64,000 nucleotides of DNA from Sinorhizobium sp. 8-89 (GTDB taxonomy: Bacteria; Pseudomonadota; Alphaproteobacteria; Rhizobiales; Rhizobiaceae), in the NCBI RefSeq assembly GCF_030124325.1, contig NZ_JASKLR010000013.1, positions 78,285 to 142,284 on the forward strand. The letters run 5' to 3'. Both the position numbers and the translations under genes were made by a program. The notes beneath the pieces are model-generated. The model made no database searches, was not told the DNA's origin, and saw nothing but the letters and a program-made list of their open reading frames with translations. Positions 33,577-41,729 of the stretch are shown here, piece after piece. Numbering within the stretch: the first letter of the stretch is position 1; the number at the start of each line of letters is the position of its first letter.

Positions 33577-35674
33577 GGTCCGCCGGAATGAACGCCGCGA
33601 CGCTTTGTGCAGTGACCAGCGCCCGATCCTGCGCCGCGCGAACAAGTGCCGCCTCATCACTGGCCGCATCGAGGCTGGCCGTATCAAGCACGCGCTGCCA
33701 TTGCTCCGTTCCATTCACGCGGGGAAGTGAGATCTCGTAATCGGCACCGGCATTGAAAACCAGAAAGAGACCGTTCGCCGGTGTCGTCTCCGCGATGCCA
33801 TTGCGGCTGATATAGACCCCGACGATACGCAGTTCCCCATCATGCCATGCTTCCTCGTCCATCGGGTGGCCGTCACTCCTGTACCAGGCGATTTCGACGT
33901 GACCGTCGTCACCTGGTTCGCCGCGCAGAAACCGCTCCTGGCACAAGGCCGGATTGTCCTTGCGGAACGCCACCACCTTTCGGCAGAAGGCTAGGAAGGT
34001 CTCATCCTCGGACGCCCAGTCGAGCCAGCCGATTTCGTTGTCCTGGCAATAGGCGTTGTTGTTGCCGCCCTGGCTATTTCCGAGCTCATCGCCGCCAAGG
34101 ACCATCGGCACGCCCTGGCTGAGCATCATGGTGGCAAACATGGCGCGGCGCCGGCGTGCGCGTGCGTCCCTGATCCCGTCGTCGTCGGTAGGACCTTCGA
34201 CGCCTATATTGTCCGAATGGTTATCGGAATGCCCGTCGCGGTTCTCCTCGCCGTTCGCCTCATTGTGCCTGTCGTTGTAGGAAACCGTGTCCATCAGCGT
34301 GAAGCCGTCATGCGCGCTGACTAGGTTGATCGACGCGGTCGCACCGCGATCGGAATGATTGAACTGCACCGGCGAGCCCGCGATACGCTCGGCAAGCGTC
34401 GGCACCACGCCGCCATCCCCCTTCCAGAACCGCCGGACATCGTCGCGGAAGCGGTCGTTCCATTCGCGGAACGGATGCGGGAAGCCGCCGAGCTGGTACC
34501 CGCCCGCGCCAATATCCCAAGGCTCCGCAATGAGCTTCACTCCGGCGAGGATCGGATCCTGCCTGATTGCGTCAAAGAAGCCGCCTTCCCGGTCGAACTC
34601 GATGTCCTCACGACCGAGCGCGCTTGCGAGATCGAACCGGAAGCCGTCGATGTGCATGACCTGCACCCAGTAGCGCAGGCTGTCGAGCACCATGCGCAGT
34701 ACCATCGGATGCGCGACGTTGAGCGTATTGCCGGTGCCGGTCATGTCGAAGGTATGACGCGGCTTTTCCGGCGATTGCCGGTAATAGCTGAAGTTGTCGA
34801 GACCGCGGAAACTCAAGGTGGGGCCGTGCTCGGAGCCCTCGGCCGTATGGTTGTAGACGACATCCATCAGGACTTCGATGCCGGCGGCATGAAACCGCTT
34901 CACCATTGTCTTGAATTCGGTGATCCGATTGCTCTTCATGTAACGCGTCTGCGGAGCGAAGAAACCGAGCGTCTGATACCCCCAATAATTCCTGAGACCG
35001 CGCTCGATCAAATACCTGTCGTCGAGGAAATACTGCACCGGCAAGAGTTCAATAGCCGAGACGCCGAGTTTCGTCAGATGGTCGATGATCGGGTCGCTCG
35101 CCATGCCCAGGAACGTGCCGCGCAAGTCCTCCGGCACGGCCGGATGGGTCATGGTCATGCCGCGAACATGGGTTTCATAGATGATCGTGTCCGTCCACGG
35201 GCGGCGGATCGCTTCTTCGCCGGCCCAGTCGAAAGCGGGGTCCTGGATGACGCCCTTGACCATGAAAGGCGCGCTGTCGCGCTCGTCGAAGGAGAGGTCG
35301 TTTCCCGTGCCGTCGATCGTGTAACCGAACAGCGCATCGTCCCAGACGAAGGTCCCGGCAACCTGCTTGGCATAGGGGTCGAGCAGCAGCTTGTTCGGAT
35401 TGAACCGATGGCCGTTGTGCGGGTCATAGGGACCATGGGCGCGATAGCCGTAGAGCGTGCCCGGACCGATGCCTTCGATATAGCCCGACCAGACATCGCC
35501 CTCGCGCTTGGGCAGCGGCAAACGTGCCGTTTCCCCGCTACCATCCTCGGAGAACAGGCAGAGTTCGATCTTCTCCGCATGGGCCGAAAAGACCGCGAAG
35601 TGTGTGCCCTCGCCGGTGTACTCGGCACCGAGTTCGGGTTTCAGAAAATTGAGTTCGGAGAAAGATGCGTTCAT
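33569..35674 (-). CDS. glgX: Glycogen debranching enzyme GlgX (GH13 isoamylase type)
   Basis: This enzyme of about 701 residues hydrolyses alpha-1,6 branches of glycogen limit dextrin. After an N-terminal CBM48-like domain (PELGAEYTGEGTHFAVFSAH) the GH13 regions appear: DVVYNHTAEGSEHGPT, GFRFDLASALGRE (nucleophile aspartate), LIAEPWDIG (acid/base glutamate) and NLVSAHDGFTLMD. I use the ATG at 35674; an ATG at 35686 adds four residues but sits directly on its GGGAGGG site. A perfect EcfG-type promoter is upstream, and treZ is divergent, so debranching products may feed trehalose synthesis. Confidence 0.93.
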   Translation of the reverse strand: MNASFSELNFLKPELGAEYTGEGTHFAVFSAHAEKIELCLFSEDGSGETARLPLPKREGDVWSGYIEGIGPGTLYGYRAHGPYDPHNGHRFNPNKLLLDPYAKQVAGTFVWDDALFGYTIDGTGNDLSFDERDSAPFMVKGVIQDPAFDWAGEEAIRRPWTDTIIYETHVRGMTMTHPAVPEDLRGTFLGMASDPIIDHLTKLGVSAIELLPVQYFLDDRYLIERGLRNYWGYQTLGFFAPQTRYMKSNRITEFKTMVKRFHAAGIEVLMDVVYNHTAEGSEHGPTLSFRGLDNFSYYRQSPEKPRHTFDMTGTGNTLNVAHPMVLRMVLDSLRYWVQVMHIDGFRFDLASALGREDIEFDREGGFFDAIRQDPILAGVKLIAEPWDIGAGGYQLGGFPHPFREWNDRFRDDVRRFWKGDGGVVPTLAERIAGSPVQFNHSDRGATASINLVSAHDGFTLMDTVSYNDRHNEANGEENRDGHSDNHSDNIGVEGPTDDDGIRDARARRRRAMFATMMLSQGVPMVLGGDELGNSQGGNNNAYCQDNEIGWLDWASEDETFLAFCRKVVAFRKDNPALCQERFLRGEPGDDGHVEIAWYRSDGHPMDEEAWHDGELRIVGVYISRNGIAETTPANGLFLVFNAGADYEISLPRVNGTEQWQRVLDTASLDAASDEAALVRAAQDRALVTAQSVAAFIPADHG

Positions 35675-35717
35675 TGCCGTTATCATCCCTCCCGCGCCCG
35701 CTCGAAAGCGATGGTGC

Positions 35718-35742
35718 AACGCGGAAGAAGAGAAATTGTTCC
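35718..35742 (-). promoter_or_regulatory. Perfect EcfG-type promoter (GGAAC-N16-CGTT) of glgX-topIB
   Basis: Minus strand: GGAAC at 35742-35738 and CGTT at 35721-35718, 44 bp from the chosen glgX start. Confidence 0.78.
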
Positions 35743-35776
35743 TACCGGCGCTTTTGGCCGGTGAGAGAGAGAAGGT

Positions 35777-35802
35777 GGAACTTTCGCCGGAGCCGACCAG
35801 TT
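35777..35802 (+). promoter_or_regulatory. Near-consensus EcfG-type promoter (GGAAC-N17-AGTT) of treZ
   Basis: GGAAC at 35777-35781 and AGTT at 35799-35802, 30 bp upstream of the treZ ATG, forming a divergent stress promoter pair with the glgX promoter. Confidence 0.45.
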
Positions 35803-35831
35803 TCCCTGCACTCAACAGGGGACCAGAGCCG

Positions 35832-37634
35832 ATGCAGCGAGAGGAATCGTCCGGACTTTTTAGAAAAACCTGGGGCGCCAGTTTCACTTCGGCCGATGCC
35901 GCGCAATTTCGATTGTGGGCACCCGATGAACGGGCCGTGAGCCTCGTTCTCAACGGGGCTGCCCATGACATGCAGGCGCTCGATGGCGGATGGTTCGAGC
36001 TTTCGGTGAAAGCGCAAGCCGGGGACCGATACTGTTTTCAGCTGTCGGACGGGTCGCTGATCGCCGACCCGGCATCGTCAGCCCAGCAGAGCGGACCTTC
36101 CGGTCCTTCCATCCTCGTCGATCACTGCGCATATCGTTGGGAGACCACCTCCTGGCGCGGCCGGCCGTGGGGAGAAGCGATCATCTGCGAGCTGCACACC
36201 GGCACCTTCACGCCGGAGGGCACGTTCCGCGCGGCAAGCGAACGCCTCGCCCATCTTGCCGATGCCGGGATTACCGCGATCGAGATCATGCCCGTCGCCC
36301 AATATCCAGGCATGCGCGGTTGGGGTTATGACGGCGTGCTGCATTATGCGCCCCACCATGCCTATGGGACACCGGACGACCTGAAGGCCCTCGTCGATGC
36401 GGCGCATTCGCTCGGCATCATGGTTCTGCTCGATGTCGTCTACAACCACTTCGGCCCGGAAGAAAATGCCTTGCCGCGCTACGCCGCGGGCTTCTTCAAC
36501 ACCGATCGGGCGACGCCGTGGGGAGCCTCGATTGCCTTCGAACAGGATGCCGTCCGGCGCTATTTCATCGAGAATGCGCTCTATTGGCTCGGCGATTTCC
36601 GCTTCGATGGGCTGCGCCTCGATGCGACGGAGCAGATCAGGGACAGCCGGGAGCCCCATATCCTGGTCGAAATGGCGCGCGAGATACGCGACACATTTCC
36701 CGAGCGCCACGTCCATCTCGTCGTCGAAGATGCACACCGCCGCAGAAGCCTTGTCGGGCGAAAATCGAGAGGGATTCCCGAACTCTTCACAGCCGCGTGG
36801 AACGATGATCTTCACAACGCGCTGCATGTCGCGGCGACGGGAGAAACCAAGGGCCACTACCAATCCTTCGCCGTGGACACGTGGCGGAAAATTCGCGAGG
36901 CCATGGCCGAAGGTTTCGCGTCACCCGCCCAGGGAAAGGAGATTTCGTCGCCCTGGACGGGTGACCGGGTGCCGCCGCAGGCACGCGTCAATTTCCTGCA
37001 GAACCATGACCAGGTCGGAAACCGCGCCTTCGGCGAGCGGCTCGCGTCGCTTGTCGGAGAGGATCTGATGCGGGTTCTGACCGCGACGCTGATGCTCGTT
37101 CCGCAAGTTCCGCTCCTCTTCATGGGCGAGGAATACGGTGAGACCCAAGCGTTTTGCTTCTTCGCGGACTATCAGGGCCAGATCGCCGAGGCCATTCGCT
37201 CCGGACGCCAGGGGGAGGCTGATAATTTCGGTGGCATGCCGCATGGCGCGACCATGGCGGATTTGCCCGATCCGCTCGACCCGCGGACATTCGCCGCATC
37301 GAAATTGCAATGGGACCGGGCGGAAAGCCCGGCGGGCAAACGACACATCGCCTTCATCCGCGAGCTTGCCGGCATCCGCCAACGGCATATCGCCCCTTTG
37401 CTGAAGAAACCCGGCCTGCCCGACCACCGCATACGTCCGACCGACGACGGGCTGGTCGCCGTCGACTGGCAGTTCGGGAGTTCTGTTCTGCAGCTGCGGA
37501 TCAATCTCACCGACGAAGCAGGAGCAATCCCCCCTATCATCGGTCAGCCGATTTTTACCACGTCCGGTGAGCGCGCAGCGTCAGCGGGCGAACTGCCTGG
37601 GCCGGGCATCGTTGCCGCCGTCGCACGAGTGTAA
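35832..37634 (+). CDS. treZ: Malto-oligosyltrehalose trehalohydrolase TreZ
   Basis: This 600-residue GH13 enzyme releases trehalose from maltooligosyltrehalose. The N-terminal domain begins TWGASFTSADAAQFRLWAPD. The catalytic barrel shows DVVYNHFGPEENALP, FDGLRLDATEQI (nucleophile aspartate), HLVVEDAHRRR (acid/base glutamate) and VNFLQNHDQVGNRAFGERL, the last being diagnostic for TreZ. AGGGGA lies about 10 bases before the ATG. The partner synthase TreY is not in the window. The divergent glgX and nearby glgA suggest conversion of glycogen to trehalose under stress. Confidence 0.93.
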   Translation: MQREESSGLFRKTWGASFTSADAAQFRLWAPDERAVSLVLNGAAHDMQALDGGWFELSVKAQAGDRYCFQLSDGSLIADPASSAQQSGPSGPSILVDHCAYRWETTSWRGRPWGEAIICELHTGTFTPEGTFRAASERLAHLADAGITAIEIMPVAQYPGMRGWGYDGVLHYAPHHAYGTPDDLKALVDAAHSLGIMVLLDVVYNHFGPEENALPRYAAGFFNTDRATPWGASIAFEQDAVRRYFIENALYWLGDFRFDGLRLDATEQIRDSREPHILVEMAREIRDTFPERHVHLVVEDAHRRRSLVGRKSRGIPELFTAAWNDDLHNALHVAATGETKGHYQSFAVDTWRKIREAMAEGFASPAQGKEISSPWTGDRVPPQARVNFLQNHDQVGNRAFGERLASLVGEDLMRVLTATLMLVPQVPLLFMGEEYGETQAFCFFADYQGQIAEAIRSGRQGEADNFGGMPHGATMADLPDPLDPRTFAASKLQWDRAESPAGKRHIAFIRELAGIRQRHIAPLLKKPGLPDHRIRPTDDGLVAVDWQFGSSVLQLRINLTDEAGAIPPIIGQPIFTTSGERAASAGELPGPGIVAAVARV

Positions 37635-37641
37635 GCCCGAC

Positions 37642-37666
37642 GGAACATGATTTCGATCTTCGGGTT
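37642..37666 (+). promoter_or_regulatory. EcfG-type promoter (GGAAC-N16-GGTT) of the UdgX gene
   Basis: GGAAC at 37642-37646 and GGTT at 37663-37666, 30 bp upstream of the ATG at 37696. Confidence 0.55.
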
Positions 37667-37695
37667 AGAACTTCGACGTCGCTACCGGGGCGTCG

Positions 37696-38397
37696 ATGGG
37701 AGCGAGGAACAATCCTCGACAGCAGATGCCGCGAGAAACAGCAAGCACCGGTCCGGCCCTCTCCGGCGAACACGCCGAAGCCCGCTCGATAGCGGCCTTG
37801 CGCAGGCAAGCGGAAGGTTGCGAACGCTGTGATCTCTACAAAAACGCAACACAGCTCGTCTTCGGCGAAGGCCCTACCGATGCCCGCGTCGTTCTCGTCG
37901 GCGAACAGCCGGGCGACCGAGAGGACCTGGCGGGGCATCCCTTCGTCGGTCCGGCCGGCCGCGTCCTCGACGAATGTCTGCACGAGGCCGGCGTCGACCG
38001 ATCGAGCTGTTATCTCACCAACGCGGTCAAGCACTTCAAATTCGAGCAACGCGGCAAGCGGCGGTTGCATTCGCGGCCCAACGCAGGCGAGATCCAGCGT
38101 TGCGCCTGGTGGTTGGGCGCGGAACTGGAACAGCTTCGACCGGACCTCGTCGTTGCACTCGGCGCCACGGCGGTGATGACGCTGCTTGGCCGGAGCGTCG
38201 CTGTCACGAAAAACCGCGGCGACCTGATCGACACCCCCGCCGGCTATCCCGTCCTTGTAACGATCCATCCGTCCTATCTTCTCAGGATCCGGGACGGATC
38301 GGATGCGGCGGCGCAGCGTGCGCGCTTCGTCGAGGATCTGACCAAGGTCGCCGCCTTTGAAGCTGAACACGAAGGACGGAGGCACGGCCGTCTATGA
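37696..38397 (+). CDS. udgX: UdgX-type uracil-DNA glycosylase (uracil-DNA binding protein)
   Basis: This 233-residue Fe-S uracil-DNA glycosylase-superfamily protein has cysteines of the iron-sulfur cluster beginning at C42 and C45 (GCERCDLY). Motif A is VGEQPGDREDLAGHPFVGPA (residues 68-87), and HPSYLLR is the C-terminal motif. The insertion KRRLH (121-125) is the UdgX hallmark, whose histidine (here H125) forms a covalent bond with the uracil-site sugar in the characterised mycobacterial protein. A second in-frame ATG at 37726 is possible. It overlaps the convergent GST gene by 6 bp. A stress-regulated DNA repair role is likely. Confidence 0.88.
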   Translation: MGARNNPRQQMPRETASTGPALSGEHAEARSIAALRRQAEGCERCDLYKNATQLVFGEGPTDARVVLVGEQPGDREDLAGHPFVGPAGRVLDECLHEAGVDRSSCYLTNAVKHFKFEQRGKRRLHSRPNAGEIQRCAWWLGAELEQLRPDLVVALGATAVMTLLGRSVAVTKNRGDLIDTPAGYPVLVTIHPSYLLRIRDGSDAAAQRARFVEDLTKVAAFEAEHEGRRHGRL

Positions 38398-39126
38398 CTG
38401 CCGGTCGAGCTCCGGATAGTGGCGGAAAATACCGGCCTCGTTGAAGGGGAGCCGTCGATCGGAGGCGAGATAGCTGCGGATGTTCGGACGTTTGGCGACC
38501 TTGTCGCGCAGGGCGATCAAGCCCGGGATATTCGCTTCGTAGTCCCGCATTGCCTTCGGAAAGGCGTAGCGAAGTCCCTCGACAACTTGGAAGAGCGAAA
38601 GGTCGACATAGCTCAGGCGGTCGCCGACTATATGTGTCTCAGCCCTCGGATTCTGGCGCAGGATCCGCTCGAAATAGCCGAGGAACTTCGGCAGGCGCTC
38701 CGACAGGAAGTCGGACGATCGCCGCAAGGCTTCCGGCTTCTGGTCTTCATAATAGAGCGATACACCGATCGGGTGGTGCGTGTCGTGGATCTCGGCGACG
38801 AAATCGGTGATCGTCAGTTGCAGCCCGTTGGCAACGAAGCGGAGACCTTCGTCCTGGGGTGCCAGGCCGAGCTTCGGGCCGAGATAGAACAGGATATTGG
38901 CGACATGCGATATCAGCAGGTCGCCGTCTTTCAAAAACGGGGGCGCAAAGGGGATCGTCTCGCCGTCGCCGTCCCGCAGCAACTTCAGCATCGCCCTTGT
39001 TCCCTGCTCCTGTCCGTCGGGCTCGCGGGCGACGTCCACATAATCCGCTCCGGCTTCCTCGAGCGCGAGGCGAACGAATTCGCCGCGTCCGGGAATGCCG
39101 TCCCAGTAATAGAGCTTGTAAGGCAT
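38392..39126 (-). CDS. Glutathione S-transferase family protein
   Basis: This 244-residue protein has an N-terminal thioredoxin-like domain (YKLYYWDGIPGRGEFVRLAL) and a C-terminal helical domain (LSYVDLSLFQVVEGLRYAFP, typical of the GST N-capping box region). The first strand resembles mu/pi-type GSTs from plants and bacteria, where the tyrosine at residue 6 or 7 activates glutathione. It is likely involved in detoxification of electrophiles in stress. It is followed downstream by no gene on its own strand; its 3' end overlaps the UdgX gene. Confidence 0.88.
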   Translation of the reverse strand: MPYKLYYWDGIPGRGEFVRLALEEAGADYVDVAREPDGQEQGTRAMLKLLRDGDGETIPFAPPFLKDGDLLISHVANILFYLGPKLGLAPQDEGLRFVANGLQLTITDFVAEIHDTHHPIGVSLYYEDQKPEALRRSSDFLSERLPKFLGYFERILRQNPRAETHIVGDRLSYVDLSLFQVVEGLRYAFPKAMRDYEANIPGLIALRDKVAKRPNIRSYLASDRRLPFNEAGIFRHYPELDRQS

Positions 39127-39138
39127 TGAAAGATCCCC

Positions 39139-39432
39139 TTACTTGGGCTCGCGCCCGAAATCTTTTCGCAGTTCGGCCTTCACCTTTTCGAGGACGTGTC
39201 TCTGGCGGCGGCTCAGACCCGCGCCGGCTCTGTTTATATAGAACGTCAGCATCGACATGGCAGAGCGGAAAGGAGTAGATTTCCGCCGGTCGCTCGCCTC
39301 GGCCGACCGCTTCAGCGAATGCGCGATCTTCGCCGGATCGTCGGACTTGAAGACACCTTCCTCAAGGTCAAGCGCATCGCTCTTTTCCGTCACTTCCTGC
39401 GACCATTTCTTCTTCTTGCTTTCCTTGCTCAT
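39139..39432 (-). CDS. DUF3175 domain protein
   Basis: This 97-residue basic protein matches DUF3175: KWSQEVTEKSDALDLEEGVF, IAHSLKRSAEAS and the strongly conserved RSAMSMLTFYINRAG. The family is small, soluble and of unknown function, often near ligase/Ku-type or stress genes in rhizobia. It lies 12 bp upstream of the GST gene on the same strand and is probably co-transcribed. The nearest promoter is a perfect EcfG motif at 39565-39589, with a whole RIME element between promoter and start codon. Confidence 0.83.
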   Translation of the reverse strand: MSKESKKKKWSQEVTEKSDALDLEEGVFKSDDPAKIAHSLKRSAEASDRRKSTPFRSAMSMLTFYINRAGAGLSRRQRHVLEKVKAELRKDFGREPK

Positions 39433-39456
39433 GACGGTTTCTCCCTTGGTGACCTG

Positions 39457-39556
39457 CTGCAGGTTTCCTTAAATCGGAGCCGATTCGAGGGTAAAAACAT
39501 GCAGCAATTCAAATTGTCACAGCGACCCTTGTGCCTCTGAAGAGACGCAGGACGCC
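39457..39556 (-). repeat. RIME-like element, copy 2, in the leader of the DUF3175 gene
   Basis: This roughly 100-bp element has the same two-palindrome plan as copies at 13865, 42784 and 55055, including ACATGCAGCAATTCAAATTG. It is inverted relative to 13865 and 42784. It begins almost exactly at the predicted transcription start (about 39558) and ends 24 bp before the ATG at 39432. Confidence 0.75.
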
Positions 39557-39564
39557 ACATGTCC

Positions 39565-39589
39565 AACGGAAGCGGACGAAAATCGTTCC
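39565..39589 (-). promoter_or_regulatory. Perfect EcfG-type promoter (GGAAC-N16-CGTT) reading through the RIME into DUF3175
   Basis: Minus strand: GGAAC at 39589-39585 and CGTT at 39568-39565. The next minus-strand start codon is 133 bp away at 39432. Confidence 0.72.
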
Positions 39590-39601
39590 GGGAGAGAGCC
39601 G

Positions 39602-40108
39602 ATGCACATCGATGAACTGATGTTTGCCGAAAGCGGGGGCGTTCCAAATAACCCGCACCTGCCTGCCCTCGTCTACCTCGGCGCACTCGACGCCGGGGAG
39701 AACAATGCAGCACGCATCGAGGACAGGTTTCATGCCAACGGCTGGAGAGGCATGTGGCGCGACGGTGTTTTCGACTTTCAGCACTATCATACGCGTGCAC
39801 ACGAAGTTCTGGCCATTGCCAGAGGCAAGGCACGCCTGCTGATCGGCGGGCCGGCAGGCAAGGAACTGGAGGTAGCGGCGGGAGATGTCATCGTGCTGCC
39901 TGCCGGCACCGGTCATCGCCGGATCGCCGCAAGCGCCGATTTCCTGGTGGTAGGCGGCTATCCTCCCGGGCAGCACGCAGACATTCAGCGCGGGCCGGCG
40001 ACCGACGCAGATCGTGAAGCGATCGCTTCGGTGCCGCTGCCCCAACTCGACCCTGTCTTCGGCACCGAAGGTCCGGTAGTGACACGCTGGCAACGCGCGG
40101 CGCCTTGA
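39602..40108 (+). CDS. Cupin-domain protein
   Basis: This 168-residue single-domain cupin shows motif 1 around FDFQHYHTRAHEVLAIARGK and motif 2 around AAGDVIVLPAGTGHRRIAAS, with histidines H60, H62 and H103 or thereabouts as probable metal ligands. The start at 39602 follows GGGAGAGAGCCG. Related rhizobial proteins are annotated only as cupins; the substrate is unknown. It is convergent with the PPC-domain gene at 40116. Confidence 0.83.
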   Translation: MHIDELMFAESGGVPNNPHLPALVYLGALDAGENNAARIEDRFHANGWRGMWRDGVFDFQHYHTRAHEVLAIARGKARLLIGGPAGKELEVAAGDVIVLPAGTGHRRIAASADFLVVGGYPPGQHADIQRGPATDADREAIASVPLPQLDPVFGTEGPVVTRWQRAAP

Positions 40109-40115
40109 ACAGGAT

Positions 40116-40553
40116 TCAGACGTCTATCAGGGCAATTCCAAGGTCGGGATGGTGCTTGCGCCGAAGATGCGCAGGCGTCTCCGACAATGTCACTTCGAGA
40201 GTCGGCCTGACGGTCCCTTCGAGGAAATGGCCGCCGCGCGTTGTCCCATCGCTGAGCCCCAGCACGACATGGGCGTGCAGACTGCGTTTCCCGTCCTCTC
40301 CGAGCGCAATGTCGCCGATCAGGCTCAACACTTCGCATTGCTCGTCGATAACGATCCGGCAGTAGTCTCGCTTTTCCAGGTCATACCAGCCTACGACGGC
40401 TTTCTCGAACGCGCCGATCGCGATCAGTGAGGCCGCGGAGATCTTCTGGGTTGCGGCGAACTCGGAAATGGCGGCGAAAGCTTCCTCCCCGGGGTCCAGC
40501 ACAAGGATGAATATCTCCTCTGATGCCTCTTTTGAAAGAAGTCTCCACCTCAT
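40116..40553 (-). CDS. PPC/DUF296-domain protein
   Basis: This 145-residue protein has the prokaryotic PPC (DUF296) fold: EIFILVLDPGEEAFAAISEF at the N-terminus, IAIGAFEKAVVGWYD in the middle and the conserved HAHVVLGLSDGTTRGGHFLE near the end. In bacteria the fold is often called DNA-binding by analogy with plant AT-hook proteins, but no AT-hook is present here. It lies 67 bp downstream of the 40621 gene on the same strand and may share its perfect EcfG promoter. Confidence 0.85.
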   Translation of the reverse strand: MRWRLLSKEASEEIFILVLDPGEEAFAAISEFAATQKISAASLIAIGAFEKAVVGWYDLEKRDYCRIVIDEQCEVLSLIGDIALGEDGKRSLHAHVVLGLSDGTTRGGHFLEGTVRPTLEVTLSETPAHLRRKHHPDLGIALIDV

Positions 40554-40620
40554 GATCCAACCCTTTGAGATTACGCGTTTCCGAACGTAAAGACCGTTGC
40601 ACGCCTTCGCTGGAATTGTT

Positions 40621-40836
40621 TCAGCGCAACCAGACTGGCAGATCCGAGGCCTGGGTGAATTCGCGGGTTCGATGTTTCAGGCCGAGCGTTTCCCATGCGA
40701 ATTTCTGCGCGGCCAGTCGGGCCATTTCCTTGCTAGGATAGCTGTCCGGCAGCACGTAGTCCCGGTCGCCGCACGAAAGCAGCGCCCGGTGGCTCAGGAG
40801 ATCGAAATGAAGCTCAAGGTTTTCCTCCGAGCGCAT
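40621..40836 (-). CDS. Small hypothetical protein
   Basis: This 71-residue soluble protein (ENLELHFDLLSHRALLSCGD, then YPSKEMARLAAQKFAWETLG) belongs to no family I recognise. The ATG at 40836 has a strong AGGAGGG site. A perfect EcfG-type promoter lies 29 bp upstream. It is divergent from the coiled-coil gene at 40978, which has its own EcfG-like motif. Confidence 0.65.
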   Translation of the reverse strand: MRSEENLELHFDLLSHRALLSCGDRDYVLPDSYPSKEMARLAAQKFAWETLGLKHRTREFTQASDLPVWLR

Positions 40837-40864
40837 AGAACCCTCCTGATTCAGCTTCAGCAAG

Positions 40865-40889
40865 AACGGCCGTTGTGGGTAGAAGTTCC
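40865..40889 (-). promoter_or_regulatory. Perfect EcfG-type promoter (GGAAC-N16-CGTT)
   Basis: Minus strand: GGAAC at 40889-40885 and CGTT at 40868-40865, driving 40621-40836 and possibly 40116-40553. Confidence 0.78.
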
Positions 40890-40928
40890 AGCGGGTTGGC
40901 GAAAAGTCTGCGGCCACGGGAATCCTGC

Positions 40929-40953
40929 GGAACAACCGCCGCGATCAGGAGTT
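40929..40953 (+). promoter_or_regulatory. EcfG-type promoter (GGAAC-N16-AGTT)
   Basis: GGAAC at 40929-40933 and AGTT at 40950-40953, 25 bp upstream of the ATG at 40978. Confidence 0.48.
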
Positions 40954-40977
40954 TGGAGCCCTACGGGAGATCAGCCA

Positions 40978-41310
40978 ATGACTAAACGCGGAAAACCAGG
41001 ATCGAGCTCGATCCACGCCCGTCCGCTCGACCCTCCCGGCGTCGACGAACCGATCGATGCCTGGGGTGCGGGCTCTCGCAACAATCCCGACCGAAGCGTC
41101 CGGAGCCAGCTCGATGAGCTGCGCAACCGCATTGCCGAACTCGAGACCGAAATCGACGCGATCGCGACGGAGGCCCATACGGCGGTCGGAACTGTACCGG
41201 GTGGCGACAGGCTGGAGACGGCGAAGGACGTGGTCGCAGAGAAACGGGACGAAATCCAGCGCCTGAAATCGCGCTTGCACGAGATCGAGCAGTTGCTGGC
41301 TGTAGAATAA
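40978..41310 (+). CDS. Small coiled-coil hypothetical protein
   Basis: This 110-residue protein has a disordered N-terminal third (TKRGKPGSSSIHARPLDPPG) followed by heptad-rich helices, SQLDELRNRIAELETEIDAI and then EKRDEIQRLKSRLHEIEQLL, predicting a coiled coil and dimerisation. GGGAG precedes the ATG. It is divergent from the 40621 gene in a stress-promoter pair. No family recognised. The 134 bp downstream to 41444 hold nothing I can name. Confidence 0.65.
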   Translation: MTKRGKPGSSSIHARPLDPPGVDEPIDAWGAGSRNNPDRSVRSQLDELRNRIAELETEIDAIATEAHTAVGTVPGGDRLETAKDVVAEKRDEIQRLKSRLHEIEQLLAVE

Positions 41311-41444
41311 TAGGGCAGCGATTGATGCGTCCTCGGTGCACGGATCACCGCCCACGATCCGGTCGCATTCTTTGTGCGCTTTCCCAGCTCATCGAAACGA
41401 CCAATTCCGCACGGGGAACCGTTACACAGATTTTTAGCATTGCG

Positions 41445-41621
41445 CTAGAACACGGTCATCCAGATGCCGCGCCAAAGAAGCGACTCCCGGCCTCGCAGGT
41501 CTTCCTCGTCTCTGCTCATGCCAAGCTTGCGTATTTCGGGCTTGACCTTTCGGTCGGCGGCCGGTTTTTGACCTCGCTCGCTCTTCAACTTGTCGACATC
41601 CGTCGCCTTGCTGATCGGCAT
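41445..41621 (-). CDS. Small charged hypothetical protein
   Basis: This 58-residue basic peptide (ISKATDVDKLKSERGQKPAA, then DRKVKPEIRKLGMSRDEEDL) begins at 41621 with GGAAGGAA about 8 bases upstream. A relaxed EcfG-like motif (GGAAC-N16-AGTT) lies at 41675-41651, 30 bp upstream. It resembles the other small stress peptides of this island in size and composition; function unknown. Confidence 0.5.
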   Translation of the reverse strand: MPISKATDVDKLKSERGQKPAADRKVKPEIRKLGMSRDEEDLRGRESLLWRGIWMTVF

Positions 41622-41650
41622 CGGCAATTCCTTCCCTGCGATTAAGGAGA

Positions 41651-41675
41651 AACTGTCTCGCAACGCAACGGTTCC
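41651..41675 (-). promoter_or_regulatory. Near-consensus EcfG-type promoter (GGAAC-N16-AGTT)
   Basis: Minus strand: GGAAC at 41675-41671 and AGTT at 41654-41651, directly ahead of the 41445-41621 gene. Confidence 0.45.
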
Positions 41676-41729
41676 ATGGCGCGCCTCCGTAGACCAGAAG
41701 CCGGGCGGAGACCGGTTGAAGCTACGGCT

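Noticed and set aside
34355..35764. 469-codon open frame on the plus strand
   Set aside because: Antisense to glgX; no recognisable protein motifs and no ribosome-binding site.
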